A DNA stretch of 64,000 nucleotides from Druceiella hillmani (Eukaryota; Arthropoda; Insecta; Lepidoptera; Hepialidae): contig JAYKKI010000037.1 in assembly GCA_039881145.1 (NCBI GenBank), positions 21,791,501 through 21,855,500 on the forward strand, given 5' to 3'. Position 1 is the first letter of the stretch; the number at the start of each line of letters is the position of its first letter. The position numbers and the translations under genes were made by a program. Below the pieces are notes generated by a model that was given only the letters and a program-made list of their open reading frames with translations, did no database searches and was not told the DNA's origin. Positions 12,626 through 27,969 of the stretch are shown here, in pieces.

Positions 12626-13728
12626 TTACAAATGACCATACTACAAAGGAATTTGTTTATTTTTAAAAATTGAGATATATTTATGAGTTATTTTAAACCT
12701 TTTACTAAAAAATTGAAAATGTTTTCAAAGTAAAACTATGCTTTTACTTTAGGTTTTTACCTTCCATCTACTCCCTGTATATCTGTCAAGTTAACTGAAT
12801 ATTTCAGCGATAAAAGTCTACTGGCACAACGGTGAAAATAAAATTTCGTCACACTTACAAGATGAACTATCTTTTATACAAATTAATTACGATAATTTGA
12901 TAGCATATAAATTGAAAGTCTTGTAGAAGCGTTTATCTTTTGTGCAAGAAAAAGATTTTTTGTAACATAATATACATGAAAATATTTATACGTATTAAAC
13001 CGTTTTTCAATAGATTATTATTGTCGTCATAGTTAAAAATTGTTTCCATATTTTTCCATTATGGAGAAATTAATCTTTTTTTTCACAATTTTTCCTAATT
13101 AATATATTTTCAACACAATGAACTATTATTATGCAAATTACCTATTTAATAAAAATTAGGTTTTTTATGTTTAATTAATTTCAAAATTATTTTAAATAAA
13201 AATGTTTTAATTATATTGAAATAATATACATTACACCAATCTTGATGATGAAATTCGAAATAGAAAACGAGTTATTTCAAGGATACATGACCGCTCCATT
13301 TGAATGCAAGCAGATATACACACAGGCAACGGTTAGCATGCCTCCCCACTAAATGACCGGAGTCGTTTTTTGACAGTAAAATTGTCTAAAAACAGCACTA
13401 AAACGTGCGTGGCATTTTTTGTTACGAGTCAGGGTTCAAATGTTATTTTTAACAAAAAGTAAGTAATTGGTGTTTTAGGGATAGAGTATACTTTTAATAC
13501 ATAGGCAAGGACTTTTCATACATAGGCAAGGATAAAGAGATATCAATATATTAATTTATTCATATAGTTTTAATTTTTATGGGTAATGTCCGTCTTTACA
13601 CTCCACGTTTTCCAAAAAGATTCCTATAAACATTTTCCCCTTATGAGAATAAATAAAAAACTCTTATATCATAACGTAATAAATGACTTATTGGTTTGCG
13701 AATATAGATTGGAAATAAATTACAATAA

Positions 13729-14131
13729 AATATCATTTAAAAAACCGACTTCAAAAAAGTAGGTACTAAAAAGTAAAAATAATCAACTCACAATAGGTAC
13801 TTACTTATTCGCAATAAATAACCGAGTTACTTATTTTTGTAGTAGGAACCAGCACTATCTACTAAGTTAAGCAAATTTATAATATAAATTAATTTATAAT
13901 ATAAATTTTAAATCCTCACTTTTAATGTACTCAGAATACGAAATAGATTCATAAAGGGCATATTTGTAATATAAAATTTTACATTTGTTTAAGTCTGATC
14001 GACAGTGGTAGCACCGACTTCAAAAATAGGTATTTCGGTTACTTATTGCGAATAAGTGCGTAACTATTTTGAGTAAATTATTTTTGCTTTTTAGTTTCTA
14101 CTTTTTTGAAGTCGGTTTTTTAAAAGATATT
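13729..14131. mobile_element. Foldback-type MITE with long imperfect terminal inverted repeats
   Basis: The left end (aatatcatttaaaaaaccga...) and the reverse complement of the right end (aatatcttttaaaaaaccga...) align over about 115 bp with scattered mismatches. They share cgacttcaaaaaagtag, actaaaaag, and an internal tattcgcaata. The centre of about 170 bp holds a repeated ttataatataaatt motif. There is no open frame, so it would depend on a transposase supplied from elsewhere. The ends carry no unambiguous target-site duplication, so I do not assign a superfamily. A related copy lies at 40690-40929 and an arm at 12541. Confidence 0.82.
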
Positions 14132-16609
14132 ATATTAGATTTCTAGTTCACATCTCTTTCTGCCGAACACCAAAAACAGTTCACTAAACTAAACCTGCAA
14201 TAAAATGAATAAAGGGTTGTAAAAGGCAATTATTTAGTTGAGAAAATATCTATGAGACCATGATTAGTGAATAATATATTGCAATACATTACTTTAAATC
14301 GTACTTGGTAATACTTTTGCATCGCAGTTACGCGTTATTAAATAGGAAATAATATATGATTTCGTGAAAAGTTTTATTGGCCATAAATATAATAAGCATT
14401 AATATTAAATAATGGTTAAAGTTTTTCTTCTTCATTGTATAAATACTTATAATCAGTTTTTTTAAAATTGCAGGGAAATAGAAGATTATAAATGTTTAAT
14501 TATGTCTAGTCTATACTGTATAGCCGTACAGGGAGAAATGCTATAGATATAAAATTATAGTGAGAAATAGAACAAAATTTTCCTTTACAACAAATGAAAA
14601 TTTCATAGCTTAAAACTTCAACACAAGTTTTTAATGCTGCATGATTTGCCTCAGGTTAAAATTTATTTTCATTTTTCGAAAAAAAAATTATTTTATGCTA
14701 ATTGCTTAGTGCTATTTAACCTTTTAAAGGTTATTATAGAAATATGTACCAATTTCTTAACTATTTCTGGTATATACTTTTTCTCTTTTCGTTATGTAGC
14801 CTACATACGTTAATAGCTAGATATATTAATAGCTCATTAGAAGTATTTCTTAAATGTTATCGTAAATCAATGAACACATCGGTTATCAAGGAAATTATTT
14901 TTAGAATTACGTCATTATATTTTCAAATCGTATATTATTTGCGCAAATCATTTAGTCGTACTTACATTCTTGCTGGTTTTAGAATAATTAACTTATTTTC
15001 CTTGCTTAACCTACCTAAACATTTTTGCAGTTAACAGGTTTAGGTAGACTATGTGGGGTCACGGTCAGGACAGATTAAATTCTTTTATTTCTCCCAGTTA
15101 GAATTTTTACCATTTTAATTAAATTCTCTTCGGTCGGAAGATGTAAAATAAAAGCTGCCCAGGAGAATAATTTCAGTCGCTATATTTTACGGTAATTTAT
15201 AAATAATGAAATTAAAAGTTTATGCTGAACTGTTTCGCTTTTATTACAATTTTGTTTACGCGTTAGTCAATGTGTCTCTGGTTAACACAGCCTTAGATTT
15301 ATTTTAAAACATGTACATAATTTCTTACTTCAGCAAGTTCACTATAGTATTGCCATAATTTTGTTTTTGCGAACAAAAATCATTTCAAAAAAACTAATTG
15401 TAGTTATTTTTATTATTTGAATATTAAGTTATATGTTCCATAATTTTAAAATAAATTTTATAACTATGGCGTGATAAAAAATAAAAGATGCGATTATTTA
15501 GCGGCCCATTTAATTTTTAAAATACTATCGTTCCCAATGTTGAGGAAACTTTGCATAATATTTTAGAGAGTCTATAAAATAATTTAAGAACATAGAAGAA
15601 ATCTTGTTTCTGTAATTCACTATTGAAAAACTGTTAAAATATTCTATAATAATCTCTTATCTAATAAGAATAGGAAATTCATATCTAAAAGAGTGAAAGA
15701 ACTGTCTATAAATAGTATATATGAAGAAGAAATAAGTAATTTTTTGGAATATCTAATATAATCTAAATCCTTTTTCAAATAAAATAGCTCTAATCAAAAT
15801 TGTATTACAGTTCCTTACTATGCAATTGACACTCATTTAGCCACAAAGATGACTTCGTAGTAATTATAATTCGCATATTCCCTTTGGCATATCGTAACTC
15901 TTTTGTAATTTAGCTTCTGTTAGACTTAACATTTATTCCATAAAATATAATTGAAAAGATTTTTTTTGACCGACCTTTGCAGCTATTTTTTTAATTATAT
16001 TCTATTTTATCTTATCCGAATTATACATTCGATAAAATTTAATTGGTTTACGTAAAATTTTTAAAGTTATTTATAAACAATCAAGCTCAAATTGACCTGC
16101 CTGTATATAATCCAAATCCATACCGTTTGAAACATTTGCAAACCGAGCTTCATTTTTTTATTATGATTAAATATTTGTCAAATCCCGTAGAAGTGAGATA
16201 TTTTTATCTTTAAGGTATTAAAAACCTATCAAGCATTAGTAGAAATTGCAATACAAGGATTCTGTACAGATTTAGGTACTTGTAAATATTTATGGATACA
16301 TAATATTTCTATTACACTATTTAAATGTATTAATTTTCTACAAAGTATATGTATTGTCCATTATGTCTTTCATAGGCGTAAAAACATGGAGCATATATAA
16401 AAAATATGCCATTTGATAAGCTCTATAGTCTTCCTAAAACCTTTGTGAAGGCTTCTAAAAACCCTAGTGTCTTTTAAATTGTTCGTAAATTAGGGGGAAG
16501 AACCTATTTTTTTTTGCATATTGTAAGTATGTCTCTTTTACAGTACCTAAATTTATGACAAAAAAGGTTTTAGATTCTTATAACTAACACGTTTAAAGGA
16601 TAACCCATG
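14132..16609. other. Intergenic; no gene seen
   Basis: The longest frame here (14744-15034, 96 codons, Leu/Ile/Phe-rich) is of a length expected by chance in a sequence this AT-rich and shows no domain. No repeats of note. Confidence 0.5.
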
Positions 16610-16715
<106 letters not shown>

Positions 16716-19700
16716 CGTTACAATGAATCCTTTAGATTATAATATCCATTTACTCGGTAAAATATAATGAAAATAATATAGTTTTTAATATAAGAAAGTA
16801 ATTGGTGTATAAAGTATTAACAATTTCACTTATGACTTACCTACAAAGAAATAAAATTTTAATAAAAAATACATTAATGACAAGCAAAAACTCTCTACGC
16901 CCAAAGATACATTTTAATAATTGTATGTAAGTATGCATGTATTATTCACCATCACGTATCATTTTGAATAAATACCACAATAATGTGGTATCACTAATAT
17001 GTTTGGTTACAAACAGTCACGAAAATAAAGACTTAGTATTTAATTTCACTTAATCATTCTAGATGGCGCTGCATGATTTGATTGCTCCTGAAATAATATG
17101 TAAGTATAATCTCGCGAGCTAACACACGGGTAAAAACTAATTGTATTATAATTATATATGTAGATGACTAGTCCGGCTCTATACTTTGAATCTTACCTTT
17201 TAATTGATTGTAAAAGGCATTATTACCTCAATAGAAACTGTGAGAAAGTAATAGTATATTGTGCTATAAAATTGACGAATCACATCATTTAAAATAATAA
17301 TTTATCTTTCTTATTAGAAAAGTATAATAAAAATATAAATTTTAAACATAATTCCCTCTTCATATAGATTTGTTTTAGTTGTGAAATTTTGATGCCAAAC
17401 AACATATTAATATTAATCTGATTGATTCAATTGATATATTAATCTGTAATACAGTTATATAAAATAATATAACCGTATTGCAGATTAATATTTTCAGCAA
17501 ATGAAAAAGTATTTATTTTGGTCAGAAATTACCGAGATAAAGATTTACTATAATTTTAGGTATTATAAAAGTTTTTATTTCGATATACAGATTACGTTTA
17601 ATAATGAAAGCGACTGTGTATAAATGATTTACCACCCCGTTTGATTAAATACGATATTAGTTTTATAAAACTAATTATTTCATCTTTCCTAACTAGATTT
17701 ACGCTAAATTGGGTATACTAAATTACATTTGTGGGAAGAGCTTAATGGATACCTAAAGTTTATTGTTGGAAATATTAGATTTTCATAATTACAACAAATT
17801 GTTGTTATTCAGTTCTCTGAAAGCATAGAATAGAATATTGCGATTAAGTTTAATTTTCCTATTAACTCTTACAAATTATATATTCTTCAGAATATTTTAT
17901 AATAATTTATTTTCTTCACTTCTTGTAGCCTTAAGTTACAAGGTCGATTATATCTAATCTAGCAAACAATTTTCAAGTTATACTTTCCATTCCTGACTTC
18001 ATTATCGATCGTGCATGCAAAGGGTAATGAACACGCAAGTAAACAATTTAAATATGGCGTATTCATACGTGTTCAAGTAGTTGGCGCCAGTATTTTGGTT
18101 GACAGTCTAAAAAACTTAGTTTTCACTGTCATATTTCTATCAATAGAGATAGGTACTAATATGAAATCTGTTTACGTACCCTAATCCACGTGGTTCAGTA
18201 CGATGAGGAGATTATTTGAAACTCTTAAGACAATTCTAAATGGAAATATAATTATTTACGAAAAATATTTAATTAAACACTCCTACACATTTATTTAAAT
18301 TTACATAAATGGATACTCCTTGCCACCAAAATGGAATGAACACAAAATATAATCTAATCACTTTTTTTAGCCATCATCATTCCATTCCTATTTCTGCTAA
18401 AGTCAAAACTTATTTTAGATACTATCAAAATTCCATTGACAACAAATTTAATATAATTTTCAATCACTATTAGGAGGAGATTGCTTCAAATGTTTTTGTT
18501 TGGCGAAGTATCTAATTAAATTATGTCGAAATGCATGCTGTATAAAGTGTGTATTAAAAAATAATATGAGACATATTCAGGTTAATTACTATGGACAAAA
18601 GAGTCTTGTTGCTGTCAATATAGAAACTACTCGTATCTAGAGGTATATATGGCAGAAGATTAAATTTATTTAGATAAATATAGTTGGCGAACTATTTTGC
18701 CAACAAAAGCTCTATCTTTTCTTTTTAATATGTAATAAAATGTTGATGACATAGAGATTAAATATAGTGTATTCCAGAGTCGGTAAATGGCAACATCTAA
18801 TATAAATAGTGAATGTGTCATCTCGTCGACAGGAGTTTCAAAACGCACCGTTAAATCCGATGTGTAAATAGAGTAAGAGAATTTTAATTTTTTTCCTATA
18901 CCTAATGAAATTGTGTTGTGGTTGCACTGATATATACAGTCGTGATAATTAAGACATATTATTAAGTAAAAAGTTTAAAGCTACCACGATTCTACTTTAA
19001 AAGATTTTTAAAAGTTACTCTTACATTCCTATTGGAAACCCAATTTTTTAATGGTGAAAATATGCAGACAAATACACGAGTTTTTTTTCAGAAAATCTCC
19101 TTTTTTATTTAATCATGACAATAAGTCGACAATTAAGACAAGTTACACTCTTTCTAGCCAAATAAAAAAGTTACTTGTCCAGAGAAACTAGTTTGCAAAA
19201 AAGGATGCTATTCGTTAAAAGTATTGCAAAATTGACTTTTGAAATGTTGCTTTCATACTTATGCAGACGTAATGGTTCTTCTTTATGCCAAATATTAAAT
19301 AATCTTGTTCCATATATTTTGTATTTACAAATCCCCCTAGTCCTATGTACCTCATATCTAACTAATGATTTTTTATCTAAACGCTATCCTTAAATAAACG
19401 TTAATTATATTTATTACATAATGCGTTTTTATACATCGTCTTAAGTTATAATTTCTATAGAAGCAGAATGATGTTATTCAAATACAGTTTTCCAGGGCAA
19501 AGTACTCTTAAAAATATAATTGTCTTTTATATATTTAACTGTAAAATTATGTATTTTTTAATGTTTTTAGCTAATAAACACGTAAATATCATTTTAATAA
19601 GAAGAATTGAATATTAATTCAAGTTATTCATTATCAATATATTACATTACAAAAAAAGATAATGTTTAACTGTAATTTTTGTGGCGTGTCCGTAATATTA

Positions 19701-20639
19701 ATAATGATTTTTCGCAACATGATCATAGTTTCATCATTCTATATGACATATGGAGTCTATGTGATTTTTGGTATTTATATAACTCATTTTATATAAATGT
19801 CCTATTTTGGGAATATCTCTTTAAATCTTCCTAATGTACATGTAATATGAAGATAAAGCGTAATGCCGGGATTGTGTCTGAACAATAACGTCGAGCTCCA
19901 TCACATTGCATGAGGTACATTTCTTCAGCGGCCTAATGTGAGGGTCACCATCTTTTAGCCAAGGTCTTTTTTATGTTTACCCTTGAGAGCTAGAATTTCT
20001 TCCTCGATATTTTATTGTACCAAGTAATCGTAAAGAAGTGTTATTTTAAAATAATACAATAGTTATGAATACTTACGCATAGCGATATTTATTCCGTAAA
20101 TGTGACGTCGTAAGGATTTTAAACAGTTTCAAAAAATTGTCAGAAATCAGTGCTTTATTCTTCTACATTTTCAGAAAATTCCTTATTTTTACGAGAATTA
20201 ACATTCACATTGTTACAAAAAAGTTATTTCACAAATTCTTATTTTTTTTTGGATCGTATAATATTCCATATTACTTTTATATACTGTTAGAAAATACCTT
20301 TTTTCCATTTTAATGAGTTTATGCAATCATTTTATTACATGTATTCATCTCTGACACTTTTCTCTCGCAGGTATTTGAAATAAAGAGCTGACATTTGACA
20401 TAGGTAATCTTCTGGACAGGCATATACGGTGCTAAATTTTGATCCCATTTTCTGAAGGTAATTTTTTAGGGTGAAAGAGTGGCAATATTTTTCCGATTTC
20501 CGCATTGCCTATTATCAAAGGTATAAAGAACAAAAATATTTGCAATGAAGTTTATGTTAAGATTAAATAAATATAAACCAAAACTGTTAAATTGACCTAT
20601 CTGTATATTGAAGATATTTAAAAAAAAAAAACAGGCACA
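16716..20639. other. Intergenic; no gene seen
   Basis: No recognisable coding sequence. Contains the hairpin at 17437-17490. A GC-richer patch at about 19855-19960 reads on the minus strand as a short polar peptide (including KKCTSCN) but changes frame and matches no family I know. Confidence 0.5.
17437..17490. repeat. Inverted repeat, 24-bp arms with two mismatches
   Basis: The arm 17437-17460 (tattaatctgtaataca...) pairs with 17467-17490 across a six-base loop, with two mismatches. Possibly a tiny MITE remnant. Confidence 0.75.
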
Positions 20640-20699
20640 TAATAATATTAATAAAATACACCAATATTGTGTTATGAATTTTTGTTTCTTTGTTTGTAT

Positions 20700-20755
20700 A
20701 TTTGAACATACATCACGCAAAAACTACTGATCGGATTTTGATGGCATTTGTAGCA
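20700..20755 (-). repeat. Fragment of a dispersed insect-type repeat (3' part)
   Basis: The string cacgcaaaaactactgatcg, with ggattttgatgg after it, is, read on the minus strand, the CCATCAAAATC...AGTAGTTTTTGCGTG signature found at the 3' part of abundant non-autonomous repeats in insect genomes. The 5' part of the repeat is not visible here. A plus-strand relative lies at 50835-50965. Confidence 0.6.
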
Positions 20756-20929
20756 ATGGGTTCATTCCATTAAAGGAGAAACAGATTTAATGTTTTTAAA
20801 AATTAATTTACATTACGTTAATACAACAACAGCAAAAAATTCCCAAATACTTAACGAGTATTAATTCACAAATGTATAATATAATTATGTACAGATGCCG
20901 CAAAGCGCATTTCAAACTTCGCAGTGATG

Positions 20930-21110
20930 TTTTCTACCGGAACTTATATTGTCAAAATGAGCGGGGAAGTGTGGAGTAGTGTGGGGAAGTAGATGTTGAG
21001 AAAGCAATCCGAATGCGAACAGACACATGATAGCAGACATCGCTGCCGGTCGTCGACCGCACATAAAATTGTTCGCTGTCGCATACATTCGTTAGAAGCT
21101 TAATTCGTTT
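20930..21110. repeat. Dispersed repeat family, copy A
   Basis: The core gtggagtagtgtggggaag, then agaaagcaatccgaatgcga, acacatga and gtcgtcgac-like segments, then cataaaattgttcgct. This order is shared, with many differences, by blocks at 37080-37260 and 49680-49810. These three blocks are clearly richer in G than their surroundings. The origin of the family is unknown to me. Confidence 0.6.
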
Positions 21111-21904
21111 CCTTAATTTCTTTAAAAAATTACTTTGACAATATCTATAATTTAGTTGCTTTGGTGGTTCATATTAGTCTCTATAACTGTTATTGCTTGC
21201 TCTATGACTGTATTTACTTCTTTGTCATTTCATAAAATACAACTTCAGAATTTGGGTGATTTTACAATGAAAGTATTTAAGGAAAATATTTAGAGGGATA
21301 TAAAATGGTAGTAGAATACAAAATACTGTTTTTGGAGTTTCTTGTTATTAATTTTTTTCACAATATGTTTAGATCCAATGCTTGTGAAGAACATTTGTTC
21401 ACATAAAAGATTGAAAGCAATTATTTTTTTATTTTTTTTGTCTGATGTAGGCAACATATTATATTGTTATATGATGCAGTGACTCTCGTTTTAAACTCTC
21501 GAGACATAAATTAAAACGAAAAAGTTATATTTAAAATAAAAACTTAAAACTTTCTAATTGTTATACGCTTTTTTTGTTTAATGTTCAAATCAATTTTGGC
21601 CTAGGGTTTTTCATTACTTAAAATATATTGAAATGATTATTATATCCTAATGCGTTATCATTGAAGTTATGATATTTTATTGGTCATAAATTTAAATATA
21701 TTTTTTTTTCAAAATAACACCTGATATTATATGCATGTGCGAAAGTTTTTCCAATATAGACGCATGAATATTTATTTAAATATTTATAATAAATACTCGT
21801 GCAACTTAATTGTGGTGAATATTTTCCTTCTAGTTTTTTGCGTGGAATATTATTGTGATTCAACCAGTCTCAGTGGTAAATATTGGGTGATAATATATGG
21901 TGTA

Positions 21905-24589
<2,685 letters not shown>

Positions 24590-24758
24590 CGCCGTCACCG
24601 TGGTGCGTTGGGTCGATCACAAGGCATACCATCTTTGATGTTGTGGCGCACCACTGGGGCTCGGGTTCGATTTCCAACCGTTCATCTAGCGGGGCTGGAC
24701 TGGTGTTCTGGTTGGCTGTAAGAGATTAGTCTCAATAAGTCCTCCATACGTTTCAATG
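24590..24758 (+). mobile_element. tRNA-derived SINE, copy 1
   Basis: A GC-rich island in AT-rich DNA. The head gccgtcaccgtggtgcgttgg holds an A-box-like element, and 63 bp on is a B-box-like ggttcgatttcc preceded by gctcg. Then come a body (ggactggtgttctggttggctg) and a tail that runs into a (TA)n tract. A second copy with the same order of boxes and the same 63-bp A-to-B spacing lies inverted at 44697-44870, which shows that this is an interspersed repeat and not a tRNA gene. There is no cloverleaf-forming anticodon region that I can fold, and no open frame. Such elements depend on a LINE for movement; which one is unknown. Confidence 0.82.
24601..24675 (+). promoter_or_regulatory. Internal RNA polymerase III promoter of SINE copy 1 (A and B boxes)
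   Basis: A box tggtgcgttgg at 24601-24611 fits TRGYNNANNGG with one mismatch (G for the fixed A). B box ggttcgatttcc at 24664-24675 fits GGTTCRANNCC closely, with one extra T. Confidence 0.65.
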
Positions 24759-24759
24759 C

Positions 24760-24830
<71 letters not shown>

Positions 24831-24835
24831 TATAC

Positions 24836-24892
<57 letters not shown>
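24759..24892. repeat. (TA)n/(TG)n microsatellite at the SINE tail
   Basis: Begins directly at the end of the SINE body with tatatatata, then (TG)n, (TA)n, cacaca and a long (TA)n. It probably grew from the SINE's own A/T-rich tail. Confidence 0.95.
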
Positions 24893-24893
<1 letters not shown>

Positions 24894-26945
24894 AATAGGT
24901 ATGTTACGAAAAAGCACTATTTTGTTTCAATCCCCCTTAGTTTTCTTGTGATAAGGTCAAGTTCATTTTGGTATTATAGATAAATGCATGTGTACGGATG
25001 CAAAAAATTATTACATAATTGCTTTCTTAATTAAATTAAATTGTATTGGTTTTAATTAAACACTGTGCTTATGCAAATATGTCGAGAAGGTGTATAACGT
25101 TTCTCAAAAAGCAATTTGCTGGAATCGATCGATTGTTCAAATTTACTTCAATGCGTACCTAGATTAGATTGAACCCTAGGGTCCGCCTGCAAATAAGTAT
25201 TGAAATCAATTTTACATTCGGTTGTTGAATTTTAATAAGGGAAGAATAAAGAAGAGCCATTGATATAATTTTGTTTAGTTAAAATTTGATATAAACTAGA
25301 TTTATATTTTGGACTCATCATATTATCTTATTTTTTGGGATAATATCTTTGATTTGTTTTAGTTTTTATATAAACATTATTTAAAAACAAAATTGAATTC
25401 GAATAAAGAAATCAAACTTAATTTTTATTTTCCTTGTTAAATATTATTTTATTATTTGCTGTGGTCATTTTTACCATTTCCACTTCCTAACTTTACTCGA
25501 ATTAGTACAAAATGTAGGAAGTGAAATTATACAAATTAGGGTTGCATTGCAAGTATTCTGGATGGCGCATCCAGGTACCAGGCTTAACAATGAGAGTGAG
25601 ATATATTTTGTTATATAGTAAAGGGTTTAAAATCCAATCGTCACGCCGAGTTAGAGGGTCGCTAAATTTTAACAGCCAAAGGGGCTACTCGAATACCAAA
25701 AACAACAGTTAGTTATTTTAACGAAACTAGGTGATACTACGCGTACGGATCATATTTATTATTTATTTTGCAGTATATAATCAGCAAGCCTTAAAACAAG
25801 CAAGCTTTATAAGTAAGCAAATTGTATTAAACCGACTCATAATATCTGTCTTTAACTAGAAATATTGTACCATTTTATTTGTGTTTGGTTTTACATGAAT
25901 ATATGCGTATGTTCCATAAATGCACATTCTAATTAATTTGTCTTTACATGTATTCGGTATTCACAATACCTTAAAATATATTGCCATAATTTTATTCACA
26001 TTCATACATTTTCAATTAATTTTCCAATATATTTTTTTTGTATTTTTCATTATGAGAATTCTTAATTCAACTTTCTATTTATTTACTTTGGCACAAATTT
26101 TAATCTCTTCAAATTTTTTCAAATACTAAATTAGATTAGAAATCAATTTGAACGGAGAAGTAAACGTTAGGAAGTGTCTAATATAAATTATTTAAAAGTA
26201 GTTAATATAATGTAATCAACGTTGTGAAAAACTGCAAAGCATAAAAAGTGAAAAGCATTTCGATATCATAGTAATAAAATATTTATCATGTAAAACTATT
26301 ATTAAAATACATAACTATTTTGTTAGTTTTTTGTTTCCAAAGTTTTGCGTTGTGTCCTATAAAAGAAGAGCTGTTCAAGGAAAAAATACAGCGTTAAAAA
26401 TGATACACGTCTTTAATCTAATGAAGAGGAAAAATAATATTTCGACAAATTTGTTGTCTGCCTAATAACGTATAAATAATAATTCATAGGAGTTAGTCAT
26501 GTACGAATCCTATAGTGCAGATGTAAGCATCTTGTCGAGTTTTCGACTTATTAATTCTCATAATAATTTAGATATGTATATGAATTTCTTTTCTATTGTT
26601 GCCCTCATGTTGTGATGTAATCATTTTGTATTTAAGAATATTATTAAAATAATTCAGACAATTGCCATACGTATAAATAAAATTGTAAGACATATTAATT
26701 TAAAATTCAAAATGTCAACGATCACGTTCTCAATTTTATATCTTTTTTATTGTATTACTTATAGGAAAATAAACTTTGCTAGTAAATATTTCAACGTTAC
26801 ATAAAGAATCATTAGGTTTATATTTCTTTAGTTCAATAACATTTCTTCTTGATTTCAAATCAATAGATACCCAAAATTTAATTTTTTTTTAAATCCGAAA
26901 TAAAAAAAAGACTGCACAAAAGAAAGAAAACCATTTATTAATTAT
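24893..26945. other. Intergenic; no gene seen
   Basis: A GC-richer patch at about 25500-25740 carries a 63-codon basic frame with no known domain. It may be a worn repeat. Nothing else stands out. Confidence 0.5.
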
Positions 26946-26947
26946 GC

Positions 26948-27017
<70 letters not shown>
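26946..27017. repeat. (TA)n microsatellite with (TG)n core
   Basis: TA repeat with gtgtgtgtgtgt and one c interruption in the middle. Confidence 0.96.
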
Positions 27018-27020
<3 letters not shown>

Positions 27021-27494
27021 AATAATCGACATGATTTATAAGCATTGCCACATATTACCAATCGTAAATAAAGTTCGTTCTTTTAACACATGCTACATAA
27101 ATGAAAATTACATTTTCAAAAGTCGATGAATAATATCAAACATAATTCGTAGCAGTGTGCGAAACTCCGCGACAGGACTCATAAGCGGACCACGTTTTGC
27201 ATACAAATGGATTTCGCATGACGAATCTTTTCGCTATTCACATTAAGTGTTCACGTCCTGACTGCGAACAGGAACGCACCTCTAGGAAATTGGAATTATT
27301 TAAATTATTTACTTGATTTTGAAACCGGGATTGAGCGGGAGCTGTTAATGTGAACAAATGTTGAGTGCATAAAGGAAGAATTGACTGGTGGTTTATAATT
27401 TTGGTGACTTCATATTTTTATGAATACATTTTTGACATGTGTTATGAATACATTTTTTTTCTAAATAAATTATGATTTATGTAGAAGTGAAATT
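27018..27494. other. Intergenic; GC-richer patch without a call
   Basis: The part 27140-27300 is richer in GC than its neighbourhood but has no open frame or repeat that I can identify. Confidence 0.45.
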
Positions 27495-27546
27495 TATAAA
27501 TGTGGTTTGATGTATATTCCGAGTGTTACATCAAACCACATTTATA
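27495..27546. repeat. Perfect inverted repeat, 20-bp arms, 12-base loop
   Basis: Arm 27495-27514 (tataaatgtggtttgatgta) is exactly complementary to 27527-27546. The arms are less AT-biased (tgtggtttgatg) than other hairpins in the window, which makes chance less likely. Confidence 0.85.
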
Positions 27547-27913
27547 TGTGAGTTTCAGCTAACTAAATTCGCTATTAATTTGCTTCTCGCTAGAGATGTG
27601 TAGAGCAAGAAATATAAAATATCCCCTGGTATTATGTAACACAGATCAAGTTTTATTACAACTTTATTATGGAAGTATAGGAGACATAAGACTGCCGAGG
27701 ACGAGTCAAACTTTGAATTGTGAGGGTTCGTTAAAAATATATGCATTTCCTGTTACCAAAACTACCTAATATTGAACTTTTAGGAACAATTTTTTATCCA
27801 CTTGCGATCGATGGCCACTTATGATACGCATCCCCCCTTTGGGTTCACAAATTAAAAAAAAATATGTTACCTTAAAACATTTTTAGAACATTGTATAAAA
27901 ACTTTCTAATTGT

Positions 27914-27916
<3 letters not shown>

Positions 27917-27968
<52 letters not shown>
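27917..27968. repeat. (TA)n microsatellite
   Basis: Pure TA repeat of about 50 bp. Open frames on both strands across it are artefacts. Confidence 0.97.

Positions 27969-27969
<1 letters not shown>

Noticed and set aside
13497..13532. Short direct repeat of acataggcaagga
   Set aside because: A 21-bp step duplicated once; ordinary slippage-scale duplication with no further context.
14744..15034. 96-codon hydrophobic frame as a possible membrane protein
   Set aside because: This length is expected by chance at this base composition, and its Leu/Ile/Phe content follows from the AT-rich codons.
16088..16110. Motif aaattgacctgcctgtata shared with 20588 and 37363
   Set aside because: Only about 20 bases are shared with no extension that I can see; noted under the 37.3-kb region but too short to define a family.
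19855..19990. Decayed coding segment on the minus strand with KKCTSCN
   Set aside because: Readable only with a frame change and without any family that I recognise; not supported enough to list as a pseudogene.
24590..24680. tRNA gene
   Set aside because: A and B boxes are present, but no acceptor stem or anticodon arm can be folded, and the same unit occurs inverted at 44.7 kb with divergence, which fits a SINE.
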